From Desulfarculales bacterium UBA702 (lineage in GTDB: Bacteria > Desulfobacterota > Syntrophobacteria > Syntrophobacterales > Syntrophobacteraceae), in the NCBI GenBank assembly GCA_002298165.1, contig DBMI01000095.1:1-64000 (forward strand): a DNA stretch of 64,000 nt. Direction: 5' to 3'. This document shows, one piece after another, positions 44,521 through 52,802 of this stretch (position 1 is the first letter of the stretch; every line of letters starts with the position of its first letter). The position numbers and the translations under genes are program-made. The notes beneath the pieces were generated by a model. It did no database searches and had not been told where the DNA came from. It saw only the letters and a program-made list of their open reading frames with translations.

Positions 44521-45337
44521 CAGGCAATTTCAATCCCCAACAACATCCCCAACAGACTTTTCAAAAACGGGTTTTACCAGCGGCATACAAGCGGAACAAT
44601 GCATACGGTGAAATGTAGCATCCGGGTGTTCCTGACCGATCTGTCGCAAGAACATTCTTGCAGAAAAACCCCTCAAAATCCTTAACGAGTAAACCATCGT
44701 CTTGAAGAGAGATCGTCAAAAAAAGGCCGGTTTCGCAACTTATCAAACCACATTGCTTCAACTTCCAGCAACAATGAAGTAAAGGGGCAGGGGGTGGGTA
44801 GGGGCAACCGGTCTCGACTAATTCCGCAAAACCGAACCCATCTAGAAGTCGCCGCTATTTTTTTGAAATCGGGCTAACCTCAGATTTTAGGGTAATGCGA
44901 AACTGGCGCAAACTCACTAATAGAGAGCATTACAGGGCTCCCTAGCTGCTAAGAAATGAAACAAAAGGAGGTACAGGCAGTGGGCGCCAGTCAATGCGGA
45001 AATACTCCTAACAGCGTCCGTTTATCATCCCAGATGAGCTGCCATATAGTGTCAGATAATATATGCGCAGTAATACTATATGACCGTCCATATCCACTGA
45101 CATTTATGTGAAACGATAAGGATTATCTCCACTGCAAAAATATTTTACACATTGCCGAACGGGCTAATGCATTTAAAATACATATATTTGGGTCAATAAC
45201 ATGCATTATTTAGATGCAATTGCGGTGTGCAAGGTGTCGGAAGAGTTTACAAACGCTCCTTGCTTAAGGTGCACCGGTTATTGACTATTCTCTAGAAATA
45301 GCTGCTGTATCAGATACTTACGCACTCAAGCTGGGCC
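44521..45337. other. long non-coding or weakly coding stretch
   Basis: About 820 bases with no convincing gene. A frame on the minus strand at 44561-44761 has no ribosome site. One 43-codon frame with an excellent ribosome site is listed separately. The stretch is AT-rich toward its right end and leads into the PEP-CTERM promoter. Confidence 0.5.
44980..45111 (+). CDS. possible 43-residue small protein
   Basis: A GTG at 44980 is preceded by AAAGGAGG at the ideal distance of eight bases, the best ribosome site in this region. It opens a 43-residue frame (MGASQCGNTPNSVRLSSQ and so on) with three cysteines and no recognisable domain. The ribosome site is the only positive evidence. Confidence 0.3.
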   Translation: MGASQCGNTPNSVRLSSQMSCHIVSDNICAVILYDRPYPLTFM

Positions 45338-45352
45338 TGGTATGGAAAATGC
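45338..45352 (+). promoter_or_regulatory. possible sigma-54 promoter of the PEP-CTERM gene
   Basis: TGGTATGGAAAATGC has GG and GC at exactly the -24/-12 spacing (45339-45340 and 45351-45352). It departs from TGGCACG-N4-TTGC at three places. PEP-CTERM systems are often tied to the sigma-54 regulator PrsR, which supports the reading. The start point would be about 38 bases before the ATG. Confidence 0.35.
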
Positions 45353-45401
45353 AAAAAATCATGCACAAGCGATTTTCCAACAAAAACTCATGGAGAGAAT
45401 C

Positions 45402-46088
45402 ATGAAAAAGTCTATTGTTCTATTTACGGCAGCTTTGGTAATGCTGATGGCCGGTGCCGTCAGTGCCGAGTCAGTCCTTACTTATACTGGCTGGATGACA
45501 GTCACGCCGGGTACAGCTCCCTATGATCCCAGCAATGTCGGTACATGGTTGAATGTCGGTGATATCAGTAGCGCCGGAGTTGGCTACGGGGGCGCGTATC
45601 CACTTCCAAATCCAATCCCCTCTGTCGCAGGCAGCACCTTAGATCATTACTGGGTGCAGAGCAAGAATGATATTCTCATCTATGAGATGAAGAAGGCCGT
45701 TTCTGCGGTTATAGGGTTTCCGGGAAACGATCATGGCCCGCTTCCTTATGAGAACATGGAATACATGATCTGGGGATCAAATGACAAGGTCAATTGGACT
45801 CCCGGAACACTGACTGCCATATACCATGACGGATGGGATTCAACCAACCCCAATAATGTGCAGGACTGGTACGCCACGCGGTGGGATTTCAATCAGACTT
45901 TCACGTATTTCGAGACTGTTGGCACAGTCGGTGTTGTTTACACTTCGCCGGGTAATTCATGGGATGGTGGTCATGAGCCGGAAATGGACGGTATTGCAGG
46001 AGCAGCGGTCCCCGAACCCTCAACCCTTCTGCTTCTCGGTGTCGGTCTTGCCGGGCTTGGCACATACAGGCTGAAGAAGCGAGCATAA
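45402..46088 (+). CDS. PEP-CTERM sorting-domain exported protein
   Basis: A secreted protein of 228 residues processed by exosortase. It has an N-terminal signal peptide (KKSIVLFTAALVMLMAGAVSA) and a C-terminal tripartite sorting tag: VPEPST, a hydrophobic stretch LLLLGVGLAGLG, and a basic tail YRLKKRA. The middle is rich in W, G, P and aromatic residues with no cysteine, like a secreted beta-sheet domain; no catalytic motif is seen. Start ATG 45402 follows GGAGA; upstream ATGs at 45342 and 45390 are worse. Its exosortase is encoded elsewhere. A terminator follows 46 bases after the stop. Confidence 0.93.
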   Translation: MKKSIVLFTAALVMLMAGAVSAESVLTYTGWMTVTPGTAPYDPSNVGTWLNVGDISSAGVGYGGAYPLPNPIPSVAGSTLDHYWVQSKNDILIYEMKKAVSAVIGFPGNDHGPLPYENMEYMIWGSNDKVNWTPGTLTAIYHDGWDSTNPNNVQDWYATRWDFNQTFTYFETVGTVGVVYTSPGNSWDGGHEPEMDGIAGAAVPEPSTLLLLGVGLAGLGTYRLKKRA

Positions 46089-46133
46089 TACATGCGCCGG
46101 TGCGCCGGTGTCAGAAGAATTTACAATTTCATG

Positions 46134-46162
46134 GGCAGGGTCTATATGGCTCTGCCTTTTTT
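46134..46162 (+). terminator. Rho-independent terminator of the PEP-CTERM gene
   Basis: Stem GGCAGGG/CTCTGCC (one G-T pair), 9-base loop, then TTTTTT. Confidence 0.8.
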
Positions 46163-46757
46163 ATTTCGTTTCTGAGAAATCAACCGATTACGGATATGAA
46201 CGAGAATCGACACATTCATCCTGTGTGGTTTATGACGTATACATTAGATCAGATTAGTCGCCATTGTCTACTAGCGCATTGGTTATTTACGAAAAATGAA
46301 GTCGAAGCACGTTGTGTTTGGGCAGGGGTGCGTGACATTGGGATCAAAGCGAGGAAAGGCCTTGTGCTTGTTGTGTAAACTGTTGGCAATGAACATTGGA
46401 AAGGAAGCACCTTACCCCGTTGTCCCTTTTGTATTTATGATCCCGCTGAGCTACGACCATAGAAGCTGTAATATAGAGAAAATGGCCGATGAGGCTCGAA
46501 ATTTCTGATTTGGTACTACTAGGGGTAGGATCAGGTCCAAAGGTGATTTTTATCACTAACGAAGTAGAATCCTAATGCCGAATACAATATTAAAGGCCCC
46601 CTAAAAGCTTGGTTTTCAGATCCAGTGACAAAGGTTCACATTTATAGTAGAATCCGGCTTCATGCAAACTGGGGTCGAAGTCCTTGCATTTTTTTGAATG
46701 ACAAGAGCGCTGATATCAGGGCGCGTTCCATTCATGCCTTTTTGCGAAGGATTGTTC
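46163..46757 (+). other. intergenic region with a candidate promoter
   Basis: About 600 bases without a credible gene. Short frames at 46100-46378 and 46296-46508 lack ribosome sites. Near its right end, GTGACA (46625-46630), a 17-base spacer and TAGAAT (46648-46653) make a plausible sigma-70 promoter for the binding-protein/kinase pair downstream. Confidence 0.5.
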
Positions 46758-47600
46758 ATGCGACACCTCATCTCATGGAAAAGTAACGTTTCCAGTCTTC
46801 TCATCTCCAGCCTCATTGTCGCAGCCCTTTTTTCCGCCCCCGCCTTTGGAGAATCCATAACCATCGGAGGAACCGGCTCTGCCCTTGGAACAATGCAGAT
46901 AGTTGCCGGGGAATTCATGAAAGTGAACGAGGGCTCGACCGTGGATGTCCTTCCAAGTCTGGGGAGCGGAGGAGGCATTAAAGCCGTACTCGATGGGGCC
47001 ATTGACATAGGCCTCAGCACCCGGGCGCTTGAAGACGAAGAACGCGCTCGCGGCGCCGTTGAAATCGAGTATGGGAGGTCACCCTTTGTATTTGCGGTTT
47101 CGCAGGACAACACGGTGACCGGTTTTAAAATAAACGAAATAGTTGACATCTACAGTGGCAAAACACTGACATGGCCCAATGGTATGTTGATCCGGCTGAT
47201 CTTGCGCTCGGAAAGGGAAAAAGACACGGTCGTCATGAAGTCGATTTCCGCTGAAATGAAAGCAGCCGTAGAATCCGCGCTTTCTCGCAAGGGGATGATA
47301 TTCACCACCACGGACCAGGAAACAGCAGACAGGATTATTGAAGTCCCCGGGGTAATGAGCACGGCAACACTGGCATTAATCATTTCGGAGAAGCGGCCGA
47401 TACGGGCACTTGCGCTGGACGGTGTAAAGCCATCCATTGAGTCGCTGGGCGATGGGAGCTATCCACTGTATATAACTTTTAGAATTGTGACCAAAAAAGA
47501 ACCTTCTCCACTGGCCCGGAGGTTTATCGATTTTGTGCATTCTGAAACCGGCCGGTCCATTCTACAAAAGAATGGCCATGTTGTTATGGGGAAACACTGA
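46758..47600 (+). CDS. PstS-like periplasmic substrate-binding protein
   Basis: A 280-residue exported binding protein of the phosphate-binding class. The signal peptide is about residues 1-33 (SSLLISSLIVAALFSAPAFG), followed by ITIGGTGSALGTMQIVAGEFMK and VDVLPSLGSGGGIKAV, where phosphate-type proteins bind the anion, and INEIVDIYSGKTLTWPNG. The length is shorter than PstS itself. Start ATG 46758 follows GAAGGA. There is no ABC transporter next to it; its stop is 3 bases from a hybrid histidine kinase. This makes it a likely periplasmic sensor partner of the kinase, not a transport component. Confidence 0.88.
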   Translation: MRHLISWKSNVSSLLISSLIVAALFSAPAFGESITIGGTGSALGTMQIVAGEFMKVNEGSTVDVLPSLGSGGGIKAVLDGAIDIGLSTRALEDEERARGAVEIEYGRSPFVFAVSQDNTVTGFKINEIVDIYSGKTLTWPNGMLIRLILRSEREKDTVVMKSISAEMKAAVESALSRKGMIFTTTDQETADRIIEVPGVMSTATLALIISEKRPIRALALDGVKPSIESLGDGSYPLYITFRIVTKKEPSPLARRFIDFVHSETGRSILQKNGHVVMGKH

Positions 47601-47603
47601 GCC

Positions 47604-49637
47604 ATGCAGAAAACCACGGAGCAGGGCACTGCGATAATTGCCTGGATCTCATGGATCATTGCGTTGGTTGTGACATTGTCATTTCCATCGATATATTTTG
47701 CCATCTCCTATCAGTACCAGGTGGCTGCACTGGAAGCTGAAGTTGAAATTAATGCTCTAATTGTCACCAGGTTGATCAACGTTAACCCTAGCCTATGGCG
47801 TTATGAAGAGGTCAGGCTTGCCGACGTATTGGAGCGCCAACCCGAAAGGGGTGTCAAAGAACTTAGACGCATAGTGGATAAATCTGGAACGGTGGTGTTT
47901 ACCGGCCGGGAAACTCTTGATTATCCCATTTTGACCAAGTCCGAACAACTTTTCGATGCCGGAAATGCAGTCGGGAGTATTTCGATAAGCCGCTCTCTTC
48001 GTCCTTTGCTCATCCAGACCGCAGCGGTTGGGTTGCTTGGCTTGATACTGGGTTTTGGAATCTTCTTTGGTATACGCATCTTTCCACTCAAGGCACTTCG
48101 CCGGGCTCTCGATTCTCTCCATAACGAAAAGGAGCACCTGTCAGTTACTCTGCAAAGTATCGGCGACGGCGTCATTACAACCGATGCGCAGGGCAGAGTA
48201 GTGCTCATGAATGGGCAGGCTGAGAAACTCACGGGCTATAAGCAAGGGGAAGCTTCGAACAGGCCTATTGCGGAGATTTTCAGAACCAGCATCGAGAGAA
48301 CAGGCGCGCCCGGGGAAAACTGCGTTGAAAAGGCCCTGCTTATTGGAGAAAAAGTCGACAATCCGGAAGATACAGTTCTGGTGGCAAAAGGTGGCACGGA
48401 GAGGATCATATCGGAAAGCGCGTCCCCAATTCGCGACAAATTCAATCTGATAACAGGGGTAGTGCTCGCATTCAGGGATATAACGGAAAAAAATATAATG
48501 CAGGCGGAGCTGTTAAAAGCTCAGAAGATAGAATCTATTGGGGTGCTCGCCGGCAGCATAGCTCATGATTTTAACAATATTCTAACCGCAATCGTCGGCA
48601 ACGTAACAATGGTCAAGGCATGGCTAAAGCCGAATGATAGAATTCATGACAGGTTGACCAAAGTTGAACAGAGTGCCATGCGTGCCGAAGGCCTTACCCG
48701 CCAGCTCTTGACCTTTTCCAAAGGGGGTATGCCACGGAAAAGCACGATCTCAATCGAGCGCTTGCTAAAAGATTCGATCAGCCTCATATTGCGGGAAACC
48801 AACATAAAGTGCGAGTACTACTTTCCCGACGACCTTTGGCCTGTTGAAGCCGACGAAACCCAGCTAAGCCAGGTAATTAACAATCTTGTAATCAATGCGC
48901 AGCAAGCGATGCCGGATGGCGGAAAGCTTTCCATTTCCTGCAGCAATATGGAGATCGGCGCTGACGAATTGCCGACACTCAATTCCGGCAGGTACGTAAA
49001 AATAGCCGTTCAAGACGAAGGAATAGGCATACCAAAGGCGAATATAAATAGGATCTTTGATCCATACTATTCCACAAAAGAGAGGGGCCTTGGACTTGGT
49101 CTTACCAGCAGCTACTCGATCTTGAAGAGGCATGGCGGCCACATCGACGTGAGTTCGGAGGTCGGAGCGGGAACAACTTTCAACCTCTACGTTCCGGCTG
49201 GAGAAGGACTGATAGTCGTGCAGAATGAGGAACAGGAGAATGCGTCTTGTGGAAAGGGACGAATCCTGATCATGGATGACGAAGAAATAATTCTGGATGT
49301 ACTGGGGGCAATGCTGACGAGTCTTGGCTACGAGGTCGCGTGTGCCAAACATGGGGCCGAGGCCATAGAACTATATAAGATAGCACTTTCCGCGGGCTAT
49401 CCCTTTCACGCGATAATAATGGATCTAACAATACCAGGCGGAATGGGCGGAAAAGATGCAGTAAAGAAACTGCTCGAAATTGATCCTGATGCCAAAGCTA
49501 TCGTATCGAGCGGTTACTCTAACGATCCTATTATGGCCAACTACAAGAGCTATGGATTCAAGGGGGTTGTGGCCAAACCTTACAAAATCTCTGTGATGGG
49601 CAAGGTCCTGCACGATATAATTCAAGATAACTCCTAA
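47604..49637 (+). CDS. hybrid histidine kinase with PAS and receiver domains
   Basis: A 677-residue sensor. Membrane segments at about 12-34 and 135-162 enclose a periplasmic domain of about 100 residues. A PAS domain follows (about 175-300, SIGDGVITTDAQGRVVLMN), then the dimerisation domain with phosphorylated His321 (IAHDFNNILTAI), the ATPase domain with N, G1 and G2 boxes (NNLVINAQQAM, DEGIGIP, GLGLGLTSS), and a C-terminal receiver with acidic DDEE, phospho-Asp607 (IIMDLTIPG), SSGYS and VAKPY. The NtrB-like HDFNN motif and receiver order are typical of deltaproteobacterial kinases. It is coupled to the PstS-like gene. Downstream regulator unknown. Confidence 0.94.
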   Translation: MQKTTEQGTAIIAWISWIIALVVTLSFPSIYFAISYQYQVAALEAEVEINALIVTRLINVNPSLWRYEEVRLADVLERQPERGVKELRRIVDKSGTVVFTGRETLDYPILTKSEQLFDAGNAVGSISISRSLRPLLIQTAAVGLLGLILGFGIFFGIRIFPLKALRRALDSLHNEKEHLSVTLQSIGDGVITTDAQGRVVLMNGQAEKLTGYKQGEASNRPIAEIFRTSIERTGAPGENCVEKALLIGEKVDNPEDTVLVAKGGTERIISESASPIRDKFNLITGVVLAFRDITEKNIMQAELLKAQKIESIGVLAGSIAHDFNNILTAIVGNVTMVKAWLKPNDRIHDRLTKVEQSAMRAEGLTRQLLTFSKGGMPRKSTISIERLLKDSISLILRETNIKCEYYFPDDLWPVEADETQLSQVINNLVINAQQAMPDGGKLSISCSNMEIGADELPTLNSGRYVKIAVQDEGIGIPKANINRIFDPYYSTKERGLGLGLTSSYSILKRHGGHIDVSSEVGAGTTFNLYVPAGEGLIVVQNEEQENASCGKGRILIMDDEEIILDVLGAMLTSLGYEVACAKHGAEAIELYKIALSAGYPFHAIIMDLTIPGGMGGKDAVKKLLEIDPDAKAIVSSGYSNDPIMANYKSYGFKGVVAKPYKISVMGKVLHDIIQDNS

Positions 49638-49716
49638 ACAAATCCTCGAATTAAAGTTCACTTATAACCCGACCCTAAACCCGCTGCATGATCTATCTGA
49701 ATCAGCTTCGAATATC

Positions 49717-49749
49717 GTCATTCCCGTCAAGAAACGCTACGGGAATGAC
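49717..49749. repeat. short palindrome GTCATTCCCGT/ACGGGAATGAC
   Basis: A perfect 11-bp inverted repeat with an 11-base spacer behind the kinase stop. The outer half GTCATTCCCG is the same as that of the REPIN-like element at 62128-62209, so it is probably a divergent solo member. It could also act as a terminator-like hairpin. Confidence 0.7.
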
Positions 49750-49816
49750 CTTCATTAGGTTCGTGCCATTCAATTTTACTCAGGATTTTTCAAAAAACCT
49801 ATTTAGGCAACAGCCC
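49750..49816. repeat. dispersed intergenic repeat, copy A
   Basis: About 65 bases beginning CTTCATTAGGTTCGTGCCAT that align with 52098-52160 at roughly 70 percent by eye, sharing GTGCCAT and CAATTTT blocks and an A-run. It ends in GGCAACAGCCC, an inverted copy of the GGGCTGTTGCC motif found at 51938 and 52206. Confidence 0.55.
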
Positions 49817-49921
49817 GTCAACAGAGAACCGCTCTCGGGAGAAATGAGTTGACTAGATGCTTTTTCCCTTGTTACCGTTTACGAAATCAATTCTCGGCCA
49901 CAATGTAACCTGGAGTAAAAA

Positions 49922-50533
49922 GTGCGTTTTTTTATTGCTCTTTTATTTGGTGTGTGTGTCCTGTTAGGCACGATCCTGCCGGCAATGGCGACGGGCGAAG
50001 CGGCGATGACCCTTCGAAAAGCCAATTCGCTTTGCGAATTTACACCGCCGCAAACATTCCTTAACGGGAATTTTGTTGCAGACGAAATGGACCCCAGTTT
50101 CATTTTCGGCAAGATTAGCGATTTCACAAAATCCTTGTCCTGCTCGACTTCATGGCTGATTGAAGAGCGTGAGAAAGCCAGGCTTGAGTCGCTCGGCAAC
50201 CAGTCGGCCCCCGTCGAATATACCCTCTATCTTGAACAGGACTGCGCCGGAAAAGTTATGTATTACGTTTTCGTAGACAGGTCCCAGGCCAACAATTCCC
50301 AGTGGCTCGAGTGGCGAAGGCAATTCCATAAGAGCAAGGCCGAGCCTGAATTCGGCTCAGCAATGGAAAATCTTGAAAAAGCGTCCATGGCCGGTTTTCC
50401 CGTCAATGCCGAATTGCGATTCATCGAGGCTTCGGGTAATCTGGAATTGAAGAAACCGGAAGACACCCTGACAGGCGAACTGAAGTTAAAGCCCATATAT
50501 GATTTGAAACAGGGAAAAGCCCTCCCGCGATAG
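49922..50533 (+). CDS. exported protein of unknown function
   Basis: A 203-residue protein with a signal peptide (RFFIALLFGVCVLLGTILPAMA) and otherwise soluble. Three cysteines (in SLCEF, LSCST and QDCAG) could form a disulfide in the periplasm. No known domain is recognised. The start is GTG at 49922 with TGGAG six bases before. It is 94 bases upstream of the Tat-exported aldo/keto reductase on the same strand, so both may be parts of one envelope function. Confidence 0.75.
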   Translation: MRFFIALLFGVCVLLGTILPAMATGEAAMTLRKANSLCEFTPPQTFLNGNFVADEMDPSFIFGKISDFTKSLSCSTSWLIEEREKARLESLGNQSAPVEYTLYLEQDCAGKVMYYVFVDRSQANNSQWLEWRRQFHKSKAEPEFGSAMENLEKASMAGFPVNAELRFIEASGNLELKKPEDTLTGELKLKPIYDLKQGKALPR

Positions 50534-50627
50534 AACCGACAAAAAGGCTCGACGCTATATGGTATGCGCGAACTGATCTGGTTCGCCGCACCGTGTGAAT
50601 ATCACGATTTATCAAGGAGTCAGTCAA

Positions 50628-51845
50628 ATGTCAGAGAAGAAAGATGGTCTTACGCGCCGCGACTTCCTGAAAACTGTTGGTCTGGGCGGGTTGGCCGCAA
50701 GCGGTATGGACTCCGCCAGGGCGATCACGGCCGGCGCTCAAAGCGCGGACAGGACCGCCCCCATGCCTCGACGCAAGCTGGGCAGGACGGGCATCGAAAT
50801 GTCGATTCTGACACTGGGCGGGATGTTCGACACGGTGAATAACCAGCTTTTAATCCGACAGGCTGTCAACTGGGGTGTTAACTGCTTCGATACTGCCGAA
50901 GCCTACGGCAACGGCCTGAGCGAGGAAGGTTTCGGCCGCTTTTTTGCTAAAAATCCCGATGCCCGCAAGGAGATCATCGTCATAACAAAGCTCAAGGCCT
51001 CAACGCCGGAACATCTGAGCGAGGGAATCGACAAATGCTTAAAACGCCTCAATACCGACTATGTGGACCTCTTCTTCATCCATGGTGTTGGCGACCTCAA
51101 GGAGATTGATTCGCCCATGCGCGACTGGGCGGCCCGGACTAAAGCATCCGGGAAAATAAAGTTTTTCGGGTATAGTTGTCATTCCAACATGGAAGAGTGC
51201 CTTCTGGCATCGGCCAAAGCCGATTGGGTGGATGTAGCCATGTTTGCCTATAATTTCCGGCTGATGCATACCCCGAAGATGAAAGATGCAGTGAATGCAT
51301 GCGGGGATGCCGGCGTGGGGCTGATGGCCATGAAAACTCAGGGGGGCGGACCGGTAAAGGCCGAAAGCGAAGCCGAGGCCGCACTGATTGGCAAGCTCAT
51401 GGAGCGCGGCTTTAATGATAAACAGGCAAAGCTCAAGGCGGTCTGGGAAAATCAAAAGATAGCGAGCATCTGTTCGCAGATGCCTAATCTCTACATCCTT
51501 TCCGCTAATGTTGCCGCGGCTAAAGACCTGACCAGGCTCAGCGGTTCGGAACTGCGGCATCTTGAAAACTTTGCAGGCCAGACCCGCACAAGCTATTGCG
51601 CGGGGTGTGGTAACATTTGTGCCGAGGCGGTCGGCGGAATTATTCCGGTCAATGATGTGCTCCGCTGCCTCATGTATTACCGAGAATACGGCGAAAAAGA
51701 TCTCGCGCGGGAATTGTTCGCCTCATTTCCTGGTGAAGTTCGCGATCGCCTTTGCAATACGGACTACACTACTGCAGAGCGAGTCTGTCCTCAGGGCTTG
51801 AAAATCACGAGCCTCATGAAGGACGCTTCGCGGCTTCTGGGGTAG
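50628..51845 (+). CDS. Tat-exported aldo/keto reductase with C-terminal Fe-S motif
   Basis: A 405-residue oxidoreductase. The N-terminus has a Tat signal (LTRRDFLKTVGLGG). The aldo/keto-reductase barrel follows, with LGRTGIEMSILTLGG, FDTAEAYGNG carrying the catalytic Asp and Tyr, VITKLK (Lys) and DLFFIHGV (His). The C-terminus holds CAGCGNIC and later VCPQGLKI, a ferredoxin-like cysteine set seen in one branch of bacterial AKRs. Start ATG 50628 follows AAGGAG. Export of an NADPH-type enzyme implies that its cofactor is bound before Tat export or that the chemistry differs. Confidence 0.92.
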   Translation: MSEKKDGLTRRDFLKTVGLGGLAASGMDSARAITAGAQSADRTAPMPRRKLGRTGIEMSILTLGGMFDTVNNQLLIRQAVNWGVNCFDTAEAYGNGLSEEGFGRFFAKNPDARKEIIVITKLKASTPEHLSEGIDKCLKRLNTDYVDLFFIHGVGDLKEIDSPMRDWAARTKASGKIKFFGYSCHSNMEECLLASAKADWVDVAMFAYNFRLMHTPKMKDAVNACGDAGVGLMAMKTQGGGPVKAESEAEAALIGKLMERGFNDKQAKLKAVWENQKIASICSQMPNLYILSANVAAAKDLTRLSGSELRHLENFAGQTRTSYCAGCGNICAEAVGGIIPVNDVLRCLMYYREYGEKDLARELFASFPGEVRDRLCNTDYTTAERVCPQGLKITSLMKDASRLLG

Positions 51846-51882
51846 GACCGGAAGGTGCCGGAAAGGCTCAAAAATACGGGAT

Positions 51883-51918
51883 CAATGTGGGTGGGCACAG
51901 CTTTATCGTCCCACCGTG
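51883..51918. repeat. degenerate REP-like half element
   Basis: The string CAATGTGGGTGGGCACAG followed by TCCCACCGTG resembles the left arm of the palindrome at 52313-52398 (AATGTAGGGTGAGCACAGG ... GCCCACCA). It forms only a short stem. Confidence 0.5.
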
Positions 51919-52010
51919 TAGTTCCGGGCAGCAAAAAGGGCTGTTGCCCAAACTCATCCTTGAAATGGTCCGTCGTACAAATCTTGATGCCTTGAGAAGG
52001 TAAAACCATC

Positions 52011-52096
52011 AACCGGAGAGCCGGGTGCGCGAGATCCGCATGCCCGGTTGGGAGCGGGGGCGCTACGATCCAATGCGCTGTTCCTACCCCTATCGT
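52011..52096 (+). mobile_element. possible group II intron RNA fragment
   Basis: A stem-loop GAGCCGGGTGC...GCATGCCCGGTT followed by GGGAGCGGGGG matches, by recall, the conserved hairpin that precedes the maturase region of bacterial group II introns; the stretch ends TTCCTACCCCTATC. No reverse transcriptase frame is present. If correct this is a decayed remnant. Confidence 0.35.
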
Positions 52097-52097
52097 T

Positions 52098-52165
52098 AAT
52101 CAGGTTGTGCCATCCAATTTTGATTAGCAGTTTTGAAAAAGCTTTTTGAGCAAAAGCCCCCAAAA
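52098..52165. repeat. dispersed intergenic repeat, copy B
   Basis: Begins TTAATCAGGTTGTGCCATCC and continues CAATTTT and GTTTTGAAAAAGC, aligned with copy A at 49750-49816. The two copies lie on the same strand, 2.3 kb apart. Confidence 0.5.
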
Positions 52166-52312
52166 TCTTGCCACCCTGCATCTCACGTTAGGGCAAGGTC
52201 TCCCCGGGCTGTTGCCCAAAGGAAAACACCCAAAGACCGCCGTTAGGCAAAAACATCATTATGGCGAAGCCGAACCCAGGTGCGTGGAATTACAGTAGAT
52301 ATTGCGCATCAA

Positions 52313-52398
52313 TGTAGGGTGAGCACAGGGTTTTTGAGCCCACCAAATGCTGCTCGGAATTGAATGGTGGGCACAACAAAACCTGTGCCCACCCTACA
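52313..52398. repeat. large imperfect palindrome, REPIN/MITE-like
   Basis: Left arm 52313-52345 starts TGTAGGGTGAGCACAGG and ends GCCCACCA; the right arm 52365-52398 is its near-perfect reverse complement, with a 19-base spacer. Palindromes with GTAGGGTGGGCAC ends are common non-autonomous elements in many bacteria. TTTTT follows, so the hairpin may also stop transcription. Confidence 0.8.
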
Positions 52399-52802
52399 CT
52401 TTTTCCTGCTTCACAGGTATTTCCAACATCGTGGAAGGAAAGGAAATGCCTGGAAATCGAACGAAATTCCATTTGGGCAACAGCCTCTCCCGACCTTGTC
52501 GGCGGATGCAACCGAAGGTCGCCAACAGTTATCAGTCCCTCATTTGTTAAGCATCTCAAATCCTTGAACTACCCGAATCACTTTGAACAAATTTGTAACT
52601 TTTCCCGCTGAAGAATTTCGTTATGAATGCTATTTTAGCTTGGGGTTAGTCTAAAACGAACCCGGCGGATCTTCCTTTTCGGCCAAGGGTGGGGTTTTGT
52701 CCTTTCCAGCGCACAACCATTCAATTAGAGCTGCACCACGTAGCACAAGAATTGCACTTAATGGAGAAACAAAATTCAACTTATTTCGAAAGGGTACACA
52801 AA

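Larger units (their letters stand above)
51846..52802. other. repeat-rich intergenic region without genes
   Basis: Nearly 960 bases without a credible reading frame. It holds a degenerate REP-like element, a probable group II intron scrap, a large imperfect palindrome, and several copies of the motif GGGCTGTTGCCCAAA (51938-51952 and 52206-52220 forward, 52472-52485 reverse). These are listed separately. Confidence 0.7.

Noticed and set aside
44561..44761. 66-codon frame on the minus strand after tRNA-fMet
   Set aside because: No ribosome site, no similarity, no neighbour in that direction.
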